From NCBI GenBank assembly GCA_964449835.1, contig CAYVBZ010000043.1, positions 1 through 19,458 of the forward strand: 19,458 nt of DNA, read 5' to 3'. The notes below the pieces were generated by a model, which ran no database searches, was not told the DNA's origin, and worked only from the letters and a program-made list of their open reading frames with translations. The stretch is from JABDGC01 sp964449835 (lineage in GTDB: Bacteria; Pseudomonadota; Gammaproteobacteria; DSM-16500). A program made the position numbers and the translations under genes. Within the stretch, counting starts at the first letter, position 1. The number at the start of each line of letters is the position of its first letter. Below, piece after piece: positions 1 through 7,271 of this stretch.

Positions 1-7
1 CTAGCTT

Positions 8-472
8 TTATAAGCTGACATCCGCTATGACATTCGCTTTTTCTATTTCAGAAAAAGGTAACATCACCTCATTTCCCTCTTCGAGCAAGAGGCAGACCTG
101 CCCATTCTCAACTCGCTGTAACACTCCCGCAAAATTCTTACGCTGCATCAGCGGCGTCTGTAAACGGACCTTAATGCGCCGGCCCACTTGTTTCTCATAT
201 TGCGCCAGTTGAAACAAAGGCCGGTTCAAACCTGGTGATGACACTTCCAGTTGGTACTGGCCCACAATAGGATCGTCGACGTCGAACATGGCGCTGACTT
301 GGTAACTGACCGTCGAGCAGTCCTTCAGAGAAATGCCGCCTGCGCGGTCAATATAGAGGCGGAAGATGGCCCTTCGGTTTTCTTGGGCAAACTCATAGCC
401 AACAAACTCATAGCCTAAGGTGGCTACCAGGGCTGCCAGCTTCTCCTCTATGGTCGGGTCAATCTTTCGCAT
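8..472 (-). CDS. rimP: Ribosome maturation factor RimP
   Basis: RimP is a cytoplasmic factor needed for late 30S subunit maturation. The 154-residue product matches the family's usual ~150 residues and carries its hallmark stretches: GYEFVGYEF near the N terminus, YIDRAGGISLKDC, and the DVDDPI…LEVSSPGLNRPLF block that links the N-terminal alpha/beta domain to the C-terminal SH3-like domain. I chose the ATG at 470-472 because the AGAGGA Shine-Dalgarno sequence lies 6 nt upstream of it. The alternative ATG at 476-478 would directly abut that sequence and add two residues (MA). The gene is downstream of tRNA-fMet, the same order as the E. coli metY-rimP-nusA-infB operon, so nusA is expected beyond the left edge. 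Two hairpins separate it from the tRNA. Confidence 0.95.
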   Translation of the reverse strand: MRKIDPTIEEKLAALVATLGYEFVGYEFAQENRRAIFRLYIDRAGGISLKDCSTVSYQVSAMFDVDDPIVGQYQLEVSSPGLNRPLFQLAQYEKQVGRRIKVRLQTPLMQRKNFAGVLQRVENGQVCLLLEEGNEVMLPFSEIEKANVIADVSL

Positions 473-499
473 CGCCATTCCTCTTTTGTTTCACATATA

Positions 500-520
500 A
501 AAAATGGGCTCATCGCCCAT
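500..520 (-). terminator. Hairpin with T tract upstream of rimP
   Basis: On the minus strand, ATGGGC and GCCCAT (504-509 and 515-520) form a 6-bp stem around a 5-nt loop, followed by TTTT and further A/T bases. It is the second of two such hairpins between tRNA-fMet and the rimP start, and could terminate or attenuate read-through. The T tract is short, so termination strength is uncertain. Confidence 0.5.
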
Positions 521-530
521 CTTCTAAAAT

Positions 531-553
531 AAAAAACCCCATTCGGGGTTCTT
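531..553 (-). terminator. Rho-independent terminator after tRNA-fMet
   Basis: On the minus strand AACCCC-GAAT-GGGGTT forms a tight hairpin followed by a run of T residues (531-536). It begins about 18 nt past the tRNA 3' end, the classic arrangement for ending a stable-RNA transcript. rimP lies downstream on the same strand, so it either depends on read-through or has its own weak promoter. Confidence 0.75.
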
Positions 554-570
554 ATTATATATCACAATTT

Positions 571-647
<77 letters not shown>

Positions 648-659
648 ATAGAGGGCACA

Positions 660-689
660 ATTATATAAGGAAAAATGGGCAAGTTTCAA
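660..689 (-). promoter_or_regulatory. Sigma70 promoter of tRNA-fMet
   Basis: On the minus strand TTGAAA (684-689) and a perfect TATAAT (660-665) are separated by 18 nt. Transcription would start around 652, just upstream of the tRNA 5' end at 647. The stretch after the -10 (GTGCCCTC) is fairly GC-rich, as in stringently controlled stable-RNA promoters. Confidence 0.75.
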
Positions 690-738
690 TGGAAATAATG
701 AAAAAAGGTGAAAAATAATGTGGGGCCTTTGGGGGGGC

Positions 739-825
739 GGCCCTTCGAGACGGCCCCTTTCGAGCACGCATATCCTGAGGAGACTGAAAAGCAGCTGTCT
801 CGAAGGGCCCAGGGCGAACGGTTTA
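739..825. repeat. Palindromic intergenic repeat beside aroE
   Basis: A perfect 13-bp inverted repeat, GGCCCTTCGAGAC (739-751) and GTCTCGAAGGGCC (797-809), encloses 45 nt containing TCCTGAGGAG. The following GGGCGAACGG runs up to the aroE stop codon at 826-828. The wording (CTTCGAGAC…CCTGAGGA…GTCTCGAAGGGC…GCGAACGG) resembles a family of short non-coding repeats scattered through intergenic spaces of many proteobacteria; that link is from memory. It occupies most of the gap between the tRNA promoter and aroE, and its hairpin could help end aroE transcripts. Confidence 0.7.
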
Positions 826-1653
826 TTAGGGGCACTCTTCAGGCCGAGTGCTTATAAGTGTTTGGATAACGGGATGGGTTTCGACGCGTTCCCGGCGCCA
901 AAGATAGAGGGCTTCGGCGGCTTGTTCGACGAGCATGCCGAGGCCATCGTAGCAGTGGGGGGCGCCTTGGGCTTGCGCCCAGCTTAGAAAAGGAAGGGCT
1001 GCGTTTCCATAGGACAAGTCATAGCAGCAGGCTTCTTTGCTTAAAATTTGATCTGGGAGGGTGGGTTTTTTGCCTTGCAGTCCTAAAGTTGTGCCGTTAA
1101 TGACCAAGTCAAAGGGCCCCGAAAGTTCTTCCCAGGGGGAAAAATGCAAGGGCAGGGCGCTAGGCTGGCAGTCTTCGATTAAAAGACGGGCTTTTGCTTC
1201 GCTGCGGTTGGAAATAATAATTTGCCGGGGGTTTTCTTGGAACAAGAAGGGCAGAATGCCGCGGACGGCACCGCCTGCGCCAAGGATTAAGATTGTTTTG
1301 CCTTGGATTGAGCATTTTTTGAGCTTGATTAGGTCGCGGATGAAGCCAAGTCCGTCGCTGTTGTGGCCGTGATAGCTGCCGTCGGCCTGGAAGCAGAGGA
1401 CATTGATCGCCTTTGCGGCCCTCGCTTCTTTGCTGAGGGTGGCGGCCAAGGAAAAGGCTTTTTCTTTGAGGGGGGCTGTTAGGTTGACGCCTTTGTAGCC
1501 TTGTTGGTGGAGGGTTTTTAGGGAGGCAGAGAGGTTTTCAAGTTTTACTTCGATGGCTTGGTAAGGAATGGGTTGGGAGAGTTGGGTGGAAAAAAGGTTG
1601 AAAATTTGGGGGGAAAGGCTGTGGTGGATAGGCGAGCCTAGGACTGCATACAT
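826..1653 (-). CDS. aroE: Shikimate dehydrogenase
   Basis: AroE catalyses the NADPH-dependent reduction of 3-dehydroshikimate to shikimate, the fourth step of chorismate synthesis, in the cytoplasm. The 275-residue protein is of normal length. It opens with AVLGSPIHHSLSPQIFN, the shikimate-binding SxS motif. The catalytic Lys is in NLTAPLKEKA (about residue 64) and the catalytic Asp in HNSDGLGF (about 99). An NADP-binding GAGGAVRG loop (about 126-133) is followed by SNRSEAKA, whose Arg is typical of NADPH-preferring enzymes. Start: ATG at 1651-1653, with a CCTCC complement (GGAGG) 8 nt upstream. That ribosome site is contiguous with the repeat hairpin at 1676-1704. The stop codon abuts the repeat at 739-825. 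Confidence 0.96.
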   Translation of the reverse strand: MYAVLGSPIHHSLSPQIFNLFSTQLSQPIPYQAIEVKLENLSASLKTLHQQGYKGVNLTAPLKEKAFSLAATLSKEARAAKAINVLCFQADGSYHGHNSDGLGFIRDLIKLKKCSIQGKTILILGAGGAVRGILPFLFQENPRQIIISNRSEAKARLLIEDCQPSALPLHFSPWEELSGPFDLVINGTTLGLQGKKPTLPDQILSKEACCYDLSYGNAALPFLSWAQAQGAPHCYDGLGMLVEQAAEALYLWRRERVETHPVIQTLISTRPEECP

Positions 1654-1675
1654 GATTTGGGCCTCCTCTCCCCTG

Positions 1676-1704
1676 CCCTCTCCGCAACGAAGTTGAGGAG
1701 AGGG
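1676..1704. repeat. Small hairpin repeat upstream of aroE
   Basis: CCCTCTCC (1676-1683) pairs with GGAGAGGG (1697-1704). Inside the loop CAAC/GTTG extends the stem across one mismatch, leaving a GAA tip. It resembles the short palindromic repeats rich in CCCTCTCC/GGAGAGGG found between genes in many bacteria. It fills most of the 75-nt gap between the dsbA-like gene and aroE and abuts the aroE ribosome-binding site. There is no T tract, so it is not an obvious terminator. Confidence 0.6.
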
Positions 1705-1728
1705 GGTTTCTCGGAGTTGGTTGGGGTT

Positions 1729-2580
1729 TTACTTGTTGAGTTGGGTGACGATGGATTGGAGTTGTTCTTGGGAGACGACGCCAGGGATGTAATTGATGGA
1801 AGTGCTGGGGGCGTCCGCTTTGACATCAGCCCTCGCAACGAAAAAGGCGGGGGTGCCGACCAGTTTTAAAGTTTTGGCTAGGCTTTTGTTCGCTTCCACG
1901 ACGTTTTTAATGACGGGGTCGTTCATGTCTTTTTTCAATTGGTCTACATTGAGTCCCACCGACAGGGCCACCTCGAAAATTTTATCTTGTGTGAGATTGG
2001 CGCCGCTTTTGAATAGCGCATCACGGAATTCCCAGTATTTTCCTTGTTTGTTAGCAGCCAGCGCCGCTTTGGCCGCCGCTTCCGAAATGGGGCCGCGAAT
2101 GGGGAATTCTTTGATGATTACCTTCAGACTGGGATCTGCCTTGATAGCAGTATCAATGATAGAAGCAGTTTCGATGCAATGGGAGCATTGATAATCGGAG
2201 AATTCGACGATGGCGACCTTGCCTTGGGAATTGCCGCCGACTGGATCCACGTTTTGATGGAAGAGGGCATCGGCATATTTAGGCGCCATTTGTTGGGTGT
2301 CTTTGAAAAGCTGCTGCATCGATTCCATTTGTTTTTGTTGATAGGCTTGCAGCGCTTCAACGACAATTTCAGGTTTCTTCATAAGATATTGGTGGACTGT
2401 TTTTTCGATCTGTTGGGTCGAAGAATTGCCGGCCTCGGCCGCATTGACACCCCCCACTAGTTTTTTGACGGTGTTATCGGTGGCTGGGGAAACTGGAGTA
2501 GGCTTGACTGCGGCTTGGGCAAAAGCAGCATGAGACAAAACGAGGCCCGCTAAAAGGGTTAAAAGTTGGTTGGCACGCAC
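1729..2580 (-). CDS. DsbA-family (Com1-like) secreted thiol oxidoreductase
   Basis: This is a periplasmic or surface-exported thioredoxin-fold protein expected to make or reshuffle disulfides. A signal peptide (about residues 1-23, LLTLLAGLVLSHAAFAQA with an AxA-type cleavage site) precedes a linker. Next comes a helical segment (…VHQYLMKKPEIVVEALQAY) typical of the dimerisation region of Com1/DsbA2-type proteins. The catalytic domain begins at GKVAIVEFSDYQCSHC, active site CSHC, and the cis-Pro loop is VGTPAFFV. At 283 residues it is longer than E. coli DsbA, as expected for the extra N-terminal domain. The overall plan resembles Coxiella Com1 and Legionella DsbA2, as I recall them. The start is GTG (2578-2580) with AGGAGA 6 nt upstream. 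It has a likely promoter of its own at 2613-2642. Confidence 0.9.
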   Translation of the reverse strand: MRANQLLTLLAGLVLSHAAFAQAAVKPTPVSPATDNTVKKLVGGVNAAEAGNSSTQQIEKTVHQYLMKKPEIVVEALQAYQQKQMESMQQLFKDTQQMAPKYADALFHQNVDPVGGNSQGKVAIVEFSDYQCSHCIETASIIDTAIKADPSLKVIIKEFPIRGPISEAAAKAALAANKQGKYWEFRDALFKSGANLTQDKIFEVALSVGLNVDQLKKDMNDPVIKNVVEANKSLAKTLKLVGTPAFFVARADVKADAPSTSINYIPGVVSQEQLQSIVTQLNK

Positions 2581-2612
2581 GGCAATTCTCCTGAATTCAA
2601 GTCAAGGAAGGC

Positions 2613-2642
2613 ATTATATTAAAAAGTGGGCTGGGATGACAA
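2613..2642 (-). promoter_or_regulatory. Likely sigma70 promoter of the dsbA-like gene
   Basis: On the minus strand TTGTCA (2637-2642) and a perfect TATAAT (2613-2618) are 18 nt apart, about 33 nt before the GTG start. It lies wholly within the 64-nt gap after the MFS gene, suggesting the dsbA-like gene and aroE can be transcribed independently of the upstream genes. Confidence 0.6.
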
Positions 2643-2644
2643 GG

Positions 2645-3895
2645 TTAGTTAAGCATTTGGTTGCGATTGAGCAAGGTCAAGGCGGCGAGCAAGCTGATGA
2701 AAGACATTAATATCAAATAATAGGCCGGTGCCAATAAATTTTTGTTTTCAACGAGTAAACTCATGACCAAGGGCGCCGTGCCGCCAAAAACAGCATTACC
2801 GAGGTTATAAGAAAAAGCGATACCGCTGTAGCGCACCGCTGCGGGGCAGTTTTCAACGACGGCCGTTAAGCTATTCCCTTGATCGATGGAACTTAAAGCG
2901 GTGGCAATACAAAGCGCGAGAAAAACGAGCGGCAGGGACTGGGTTTGCAGCAAATAAAAACAAGGTAAGGCCAGCAGGATGCTGCTCACTGTGATGAGGA
3001 CCAACATTTTTTTACGGCCAAAATAATCACCGCACCAGCCGCCGAGCGGCACTAACAAAAGCATGGCGCAGAGAAGGCCTGTTTGCATGAGCAGGGCTGT
3101 TTGTTCGGGAATGCCGATATAGCGTGTGAGATAAAGCGGCATAAAACCAAAAAACACATAGTATAAAGTGGAGCTCATGCAAGTCAGTCCGAGAATTTTT
3201 AGCAGATTGCGAGGGGCCTCTCGCAGAGCAGTGAAAAAAGGATGGACTTCGAGATGGTGGGTGAGTTTGAGATGAGCATAAACGCGTGTTTCCGTTAATT
3301 GAAAACGGTAGTAAAAAATAACAGCGGCCGGCAGGCCGATGATTAGAAAGGGCAAGCGCCAGCCCCATTGATTGAAATGGTCTGGTGTAAACAGCAGGGT
3401 GCATAGGCTTAAGGTAGCTGTGGCGAAAATAAAGCCGAGATTGGCGCCAGTCGCGGCAAAGCTGGTTATAAAACCTCTCTGATGCTTTGGCGCGGATTCC
3501 GCTAAATAAATCATGACGCCGCTATATTCACCGCCAATCGAGAAGCCTTGTAGCAGACGCAGCAGGATAAATAAAATCGATGCGAGAAGACCAAGGTCCG
3601 CATAGGTGGGTAATACGCCGATCAGGACGGTTGCGAAGGTGATCACTAACAAGGAAAAGCGCAGCGTGCTGGCGCGTCCCCGCGTATCGCCAAGATGTCC
3701 AAAGAAAATACCTCCGAGCGGGCGGCAAATGAAACCCGCTGCAAAGACAACCAAAGGTTGCAGTGTTGTGAAAAAGGGCGTGGTCGGCGGGAAAAATTTT
3801 TCTCCGATGATCGGCGCCATAAAAATAAAGAGGCCGAAATCAAACCATTCGAGGATGTTGCCAAGGCTGATGGTGAGAACTTGTTTTTTATTCAA
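2645..3895 (-). CDS. MFS transporter, metabolite:H+ symporter (ProP-like)
   Basis: A 416-residue inner-membrane protein with twelve predicted hydrophobic segments. The opening LGNILEWFDFGLFIFMAP, and GGIFFGHLGDTRGR between helices 2 and 3 (the MFS loop motif), are typical of the metabolite:H+ symporter group that includes ProP, KgtP and citrate/shikimate carriers. A second copy of the loop motif, GGWCGDYFGRKKM, lies at the start of the second half. The substrate cannot be read from sequence. The start codon is TTG (3893-3895) with AGAGGG upstream; no ATG lies nearby. It is only 33 nt downstream of cca on the same strand and is probably co-transcribed with it. Confidence 0.88.
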   Translation of the reverse strand: MNKKQVLTISLGNILEWFDFGLFIFMAPIIGEKFFPPTTPFFTTLQPLVVFAAGFICRPLGGIFFGHLGDTRGRASTLRFSLLVITFATVLIGVLPTYADLGLLASILFILLRLLQGFSIGGEYSGVMIYLAESAPKHQRGFITSFAATGANLGFIFATATLSLCTLLFTPDHFNQWGWRLPFLIIGLPAAVIFYYRFQLTETRVYAHLKLTHHLEVHPFFTALREAPRNLLKILGLTCMSSTLYYVFFGFMPLYLTRYIGIPEQTALLMQTGLLCAMLLLVPLGGWCGDYFGRKKMLVLITVSSILLALPCFYLLQTQSLPLVFLALCIATALSSIDQGNSLTAVVENCPAAVRYSGIAFSYNLGNAVFGGTAPLVMSLLVENKNLLAPAYYLILMSFISLLAALTLLNRNQMLN

Positions 3896-3928
3896 GGGAG
3901 CACCCTCTTTAATGTTGACAATTAATAC

Positions 3929-5038
3929 CTATTTTGATGTACGTGAAATTTGATTAAGCCATGCCTCTAATGCTAAGAGGCGTTTTTCTTTTAGTTTCTG
4001 GGCAATTTCTGGGCCTTTCATTTCTGGTGTTAACCAATCGGTGACGGTCACTTGCTTGACCGCGTGGTAGGCGGCTCGCAATTCGGGTTGAGGGAAAGGC
4101 GCTATGAAGGCGGCGAGACAGGCGAGAATAAATTGTTCGAAGCGGTCTTCGCGGCGGAAAACATCCAGGACTGAAAAGAGCTTGAGTATTTCTGGGGGGG
4201 AAAGTTGGGGGAAGCGCTGGGCTTCAAGGCCATATTGAGAAACGAGCAAGGCGAGGTCGCGATATTCGACAGGTAAGCGGTAGCGCTTGCACAGGCCGGT
4301 GATTTCCTCTTTAGAAGAGGCATGCATTAAGGCGGCGAAACGCACGGCGGTATCGTAATTCCGGCTGGCTGCACGGTTTAAGGCATTCATCCCTCGGCCT
4401 TCCAAGGGAACCATGGGGAATAAAATAGGCAGGGCTTGGCAAGCAGCGAGTACTTTAAAAAAAACTTCGGGGGACTTTTCTGCGAGGGCGCGTTCGAATT
4501 CTTTCCAGACGCGTTCGGGGACCAAAGCATCTACTTCGCCGGAGGTGACCATTTTTTTCATGAGGTCATTGGTTTCGGGAGCAACTTCAAAACCGAGTGC
4601 GGCATAGCGCGCGGCGAAACGGGCTACGCGAAGAATGCGGACCGGGTCTTCTGAGAAGGCGGAGGAGACGTGACGCAACAGTTTGTTGGCTAGGTCTTCG
4701 CGGCCGTGATAAGGGTCAATGCATTCGCCTTCTAAGGTTTCGGCCATGGCGTTGATGGTGAGGTCGCGGCGGAGGAGGTCTTCTTCTAGGGTGACTTCTG
4801 GGGAAGTGTCGAAGACAAAGCCAGTGTAACCGGGGGCTACTTTACGTTCCATGCGGGCAAGGGCGTATTCTTCTCCGGTCTTGGGGTGGAGGAAAACAGG
4901 GAATTCTTTGCCGACCTGTTTGTAGCCGAGGCCTAGGAGTTCTTCGGGTTTGGCACCGACGACGACCCAGTCTTTTTCTTTGACGGGGAAGCCCAGGAGC
5001 TTATCGCGGACGGCGCCGCCGACGAGGTAGATTTTCAT
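3929..5038 (-). CDS. cca: CCA-adding tRNA nucleotidyltransferase, HD motif lost
   Basis: Cca adds or repairs the 3' CCA of tRNAs. The 369-residue product follows E. coli Cca closely through the catalytic and template-binding region. It has the nucleotidyltransferase GGAVRDKLLG with the metal-binding EKDW, and LLRRDLTINAMA, DPYHGREDL and VRILRVARFAARYA. It is about 40 residues shorter than the E. coli enzyme. The equivalent of E. coli's HD motif (RFATLCHDLGKG) reads RFAALMHASSKEE, so the His-Asp dyad and the following histidine-rich loop are absent. CCA addition should be intact; the phosphohydrolase activities of the HD domain are not expected. The start is ATG at 5036-5038, with GAGG about 11 nt upstream. 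A repeat element separates it from the upstream aldo/keto reductase gene. Confidence 0.95.
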   Translation of the reverse strand: MKIYLVGGAVRDKLLGFPVKEKDWVVVGAKPEELLGLGYKQVGKEFPVFLHPKTGEEYALARMERKVAPGYTGFVFDTSPEVTLEEDLLRRDLTINAMAETLEGECIDPYHGREDLANKLLRHVSSAFSEDPVRILRVARFAARYAALGFEVAPETNDLMKKMVTSGEVDALVPERVWKEFERALAEKSPEVFFKVLAACQALPILFPMVPLEGRGMNALNRAASRNYDTAVRFAALMHASSKEEITGLCKRYRLPVEYRDLALLVSQYGLEAQRFPQLSPPEILKLFSVLDVFRREDRFEQFILACLAAFIAPFPQPELRAAYHAVKQVTVTDWLTPEMKGPEIAQKLKEKRLLALEAWLNQISRTSK

Positions 5039-5102
5039 TTCTGCTTTGGCCTCTTTTTTAAAGAAGGGGTCTTGTCACCCGTAAAAAAGGACACTCTAGA
5101 TC

Positions 5103-5256
5103 CTAAGGGCTGTTGACAATTAAGATATAATGCATTGATTAATAATTTGTCATCCTGAGCCCTGCCAGGGTAAACTCCGCGAAGGATCTTTCTAAAAAAC
5201 GCTGAAGATTCTTCGCGTTGCTCAGAATGACACAATAAATTGTCAACAGCTCCTAG
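5103..5256. repeat. MITE-like palindromic element with ~19-bp terminal inverted repeats
   Basis: The ends CTAAGGGCTGTTGACAATT (5103-5121) and the complement of 5238-5256 match at 17 of 19 positions, the inner 13 perfectly. Inside is a second nested palindrome. TTTGTCATCCTGAGC faces GCTCAGAATGACACA with two mismatches, and GCGAAGGATCT faces AGATTCTTCGC with one. The core belongs to the very widespread repeat whose chance translation gives CHSEQREES-like peptides (from memory). The whole can fold into one long hairpin. No transposase is encoded. The right end includes the stop codon of the aldo/keto reductase. No clear target duplication is visible. Confidence 0.75.
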
Positions 5257-6062
5257 TTTAGCAGAGCTTTGACATGATCGACATTCTGTTTTAGATGGCC
5301 GGGGTTGAGGGTCCCCAGGATGATGCTGGTGACCCCGGGTTCTTGGAAAATGAAATGGAAGGCGGCTTGGACGGGGTCTTTCTGGTTACCGAGTTTATTT
5401 AAGTGGCCGCTGGCCAAGGCTTTTTTAATGAAGATGCCCTTGCCCTGTGCGTGCGCGTGCGTCAAAACCGGCTGTTCGGCAAATTGGTGGGGATTGTAAG
5501 TGACCATTACGACATCGGAGGCATTAACGGCCTGAAGGCCGCCCTCGATTGTTTTGGTCGACATGCCATAAGCGCGGATTTTGCCGCTTTGTTTGATCGC
5601 AGCGAGCGTTTCAAAGACGGCGTCTTGTTTAATGAGTTTGAGGTCCTCGCCATTCGAATGCACTAAGACCAGATCGAGATAATCGGTGCGTAAACGTTGC
5701 AGGCTGCGATCGATGCTTTTTTGAATGGCGGCAGCTGAGAAATCATAATGAGATTCTCCTTCGAGAAATTCTTCGCCGACTTTGGTGGAAAGCACCCAGT
5801 CGTGGCGTTTGCCGGCCAACAGCTTGCCCAACCGTTCTTCGCTCGCGCCGTAGGCGGGCGCTGTGTCCAAGAGATTGATTCCGCAATCTTGGGCCAAAGC
5901 CAAGAGTTGTGTCACTTCTGCATCGCTCGGCAATTGGAAGGAAGTTGGATAATGGACTTTTTGGTTGCGGCCGAATTTCACCGTGCCTAAGCCAACGGCG
6001 CTCACGGTGATACCGGTTTGACCTAAGGTGCGGCGGGGAAGGGTTAGTTCTGTATTAGACAT
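5253..6062 (-). CDS. Aldo/keto reductase family oxidoreductase
   Basis: A 269-residue NADP-dependent reductase with a TIM-barrel fold. The start TLGQTGITVSAVGLGT is typical of the family. The catalytic tetrad is readable: Asp and Tyr in LLDTAPAYGASEERLG, Lys in VLSTKVGEE and His in DLVLVHSNGED. The C-terminal cofactor region is SIILGTLNPGHLKQNV. It is short for the family and closest in plan to the bacterial aldo/keto reductases that act on small aldehydes or sugars; the substrate is unknown. The gene starts 18 nt after the FAD oxidoreductase ends, with AAGGA about 10 nt before the ATG, so the two form an operon. Its stop codon lies within the terminal inverted repeat of the element at 5103-5256. 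Confidence 0.9.
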   Translation of the reverse strand: MSNTELTLPRRTLGQTGITVSAVGLGTVKFGRNQKVHYPTSFQLPSDAEVTQLLALAQDCGINLLDTAPAYGASEERLGKLLAGKRHDWVLSTKVGEEFLEGESHYDFSAAAIQKSIDRSLQRLRTDYLDLVLVHSNGEDLKLIKQDAVFETLAAIKQSGKIRAYGMSTKTIEGGLQAVNASDVVMVTYNPHQFAEQPVLTHAHAQGKGIFIKKALASGHLNKLGNQKDPVQAAFHFIFQEPGVTSIILGTLNPGHLKQNVDHVKALLN

Positions 6063-6080
6063 TTTTCAAGTTCCTTATTT

Positions 6081-7271
6081 TCAATTCCAGGGTGGCTGGG
6101 CAAAAGGCGGCATGGGGCAAGCGCGAAGCTCGCGCGTGTCGCAATAAAGGGGTTGGATCGCTGCGCGCGTAAGCTCGTCCATTACTTCTTGTGCCAATTT
6201 AGGCGCGAGCGCGAGCTTCGTCGGCCAAGCGACCGTCATGTTTTGCAGGGTTTTGGCCTGGCAGGTATCTGGACGACCGCCATTGGGTTGAGAAGGCTCG
6301 GCGCGATCTATTTTGCAAGCACCAAATTCAGCCTTGGAAAAATCCAACCAAGGGAACAAAGTTTTTAATTCTTCTTGAGCGGCCTTAATCTGCTCTTCGG
6401 CGCTGCGATGGATACCGACCTCCGCCAAATTGCCGCCTAAATACCAAACGGTGCCGCCATCTTTGGTTTGGTGTGTGGTAATAGTCAAGCGCGGCGTAGA
6501 GTTCATGCTAAGACAATGCGCGAACAGAGAATAGGATTGCGGCAGTTTGACATAAACCATGTGTAAGGGACGGCGTTGAGCGGCAAAGCCTTTTGTTTTT
6601 AGGCGGTTAAATAAAACTTCATTGCCGGCGCCCGCGGTAAAAACATAATGTTGCGCCCGCAGTTCCAAGGTTTCCGGCAGCGGCGTGTGAATGGTGAGGC
6701 CGCTCATGCGGCCCGCTTCATCCAAGTGGATATCTTTTTCCTGGATGGGGCTAATTTTAAAGATAGCGTCCTGATGGGGATTTGAGAGTTCCCGGATGAG
6801 GGCGTGCACATCGATCACCATTTCCGGCACGGCATAAACGTCGCCATCAAATTGCGGTGAGCGAAAAATTTCTGGGAACTGTTCGCGCGGCAGGGAGTTT
6901 ACTTTGGTGCGCATCGCCATGCTCGCGAGAAAACCGGCGACCTTTCCGGCTAGGCTTTGGGTTGTCCAAAGATATTGTTGTGAGGAGAGAACCGGCACGC
7001 CTTTTAAATTGATTTCGCCCTCGCCTTTCAGACAGCTTTCCCAAATGGCGGGCATGTCGGCGATGGCATTGGCGGCCTTGCTGAAACCGGTGACGGCGAA
7101 TTTCATGCCGCCATGAATAATGCCCTGTGATTTATGGGTTTGGCCGCCGCCCAAGACATCGGCCTCAAGTAAAATCGCGGACAGTTTTTGTTGGCGAAGA
7201 CGATTTAAGAGCCAGAGGCCGGCGATGCCGCCGCCAATGATGACTAAATCTGTTTCAACTTTTTTTTGCAT
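6081..7271 (-). CDS. FAD-dependent oxidoreductase (DAO/GlpD-like fold)
   Basis: A 396-residue flavoprotein of the D-amino-acid oxidase/glycerol-3-phosphate dehydrogenase superfamily. The N-terminal dinucleotide-binding motif is TDLVIIGGGIAGLWLLNRL, ending in the ribose-binding acidic residue of LLEADVLGGGQT. It is followed by SQGIIHGGMKFAV, the usual FAD-binding segment after the Rossmann fold. A later YVFTAGAGNEVLF matches the second FAD-contact strand. The substrate is not evident. I prefer the ATG at 7269-7271 because AAAGG lies 6-7 nt upstream. An in-frame ATG at 7314-7316 would add 15 residues (MLNSAILAPKSQKAL) with a weaker site and before the family's usual start. It is divergent from ccmA and is followed 18 nt later by the aldo/keto reductase gene. 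Confidence 0.85.
   Translation of the reverse strand: MQKKVETDLVIIGGGIAGLWLLNRLRQQKLSAILLEADVLGGGQTHKSQGIIHGGMKFAVTGFSKAANAIADMPAIWESCLKGEGEINLKGVPVLSSQQYLWTTQSLAGKVAGFLASMAMRTKVNSLPREQFPEIFRSPQFDGDVYAVPEMVIDVHALIRELSNPHQDAIFKISPIQEKDIHLDEAGRMSGLTIHTPLPETLELRAQHYVFTAGAGNEVLFNRLKTKGFAAQRRPLHMVYVKLPQSYSLFAHCLSMNSTPRLTITTHQTKDGGTVWYLGGNLAEVGIHRSAEEQIKAAQEELKTLFPWLDFSKAEFGACKIDRAEPSQPNGGRPDTCQAKTLQNMTVAWPTKLALAPKLAQEVMDELTRAAIQPLYCDTRELRACPMPPFAQPPWN

Noticed and set aside
718..987. 89-codon plus-strand open frame
   Set aside because: Its first part translates the repeat at 739-825 and the rest is antisense to aroE; no ribosome site or family features.
3913..5123. Direct copies of TGTTGACAATTAA flanking cca (3913-3925 and 5111-5123)
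   Set aside because: Several 13-nt matches are expected by chance in a 19-kb window, and the motif resembles a common -35 region. Only the second copy is part of a convincing terminal inverted repeat.
5035..5235. 66-codon minus-strand open frame (CHSEQREES…) before cca
   Set aside because: It is a translation of the palindromic repeat at 5103-5256; this peptide string is a well-known false gene call from that repeat.
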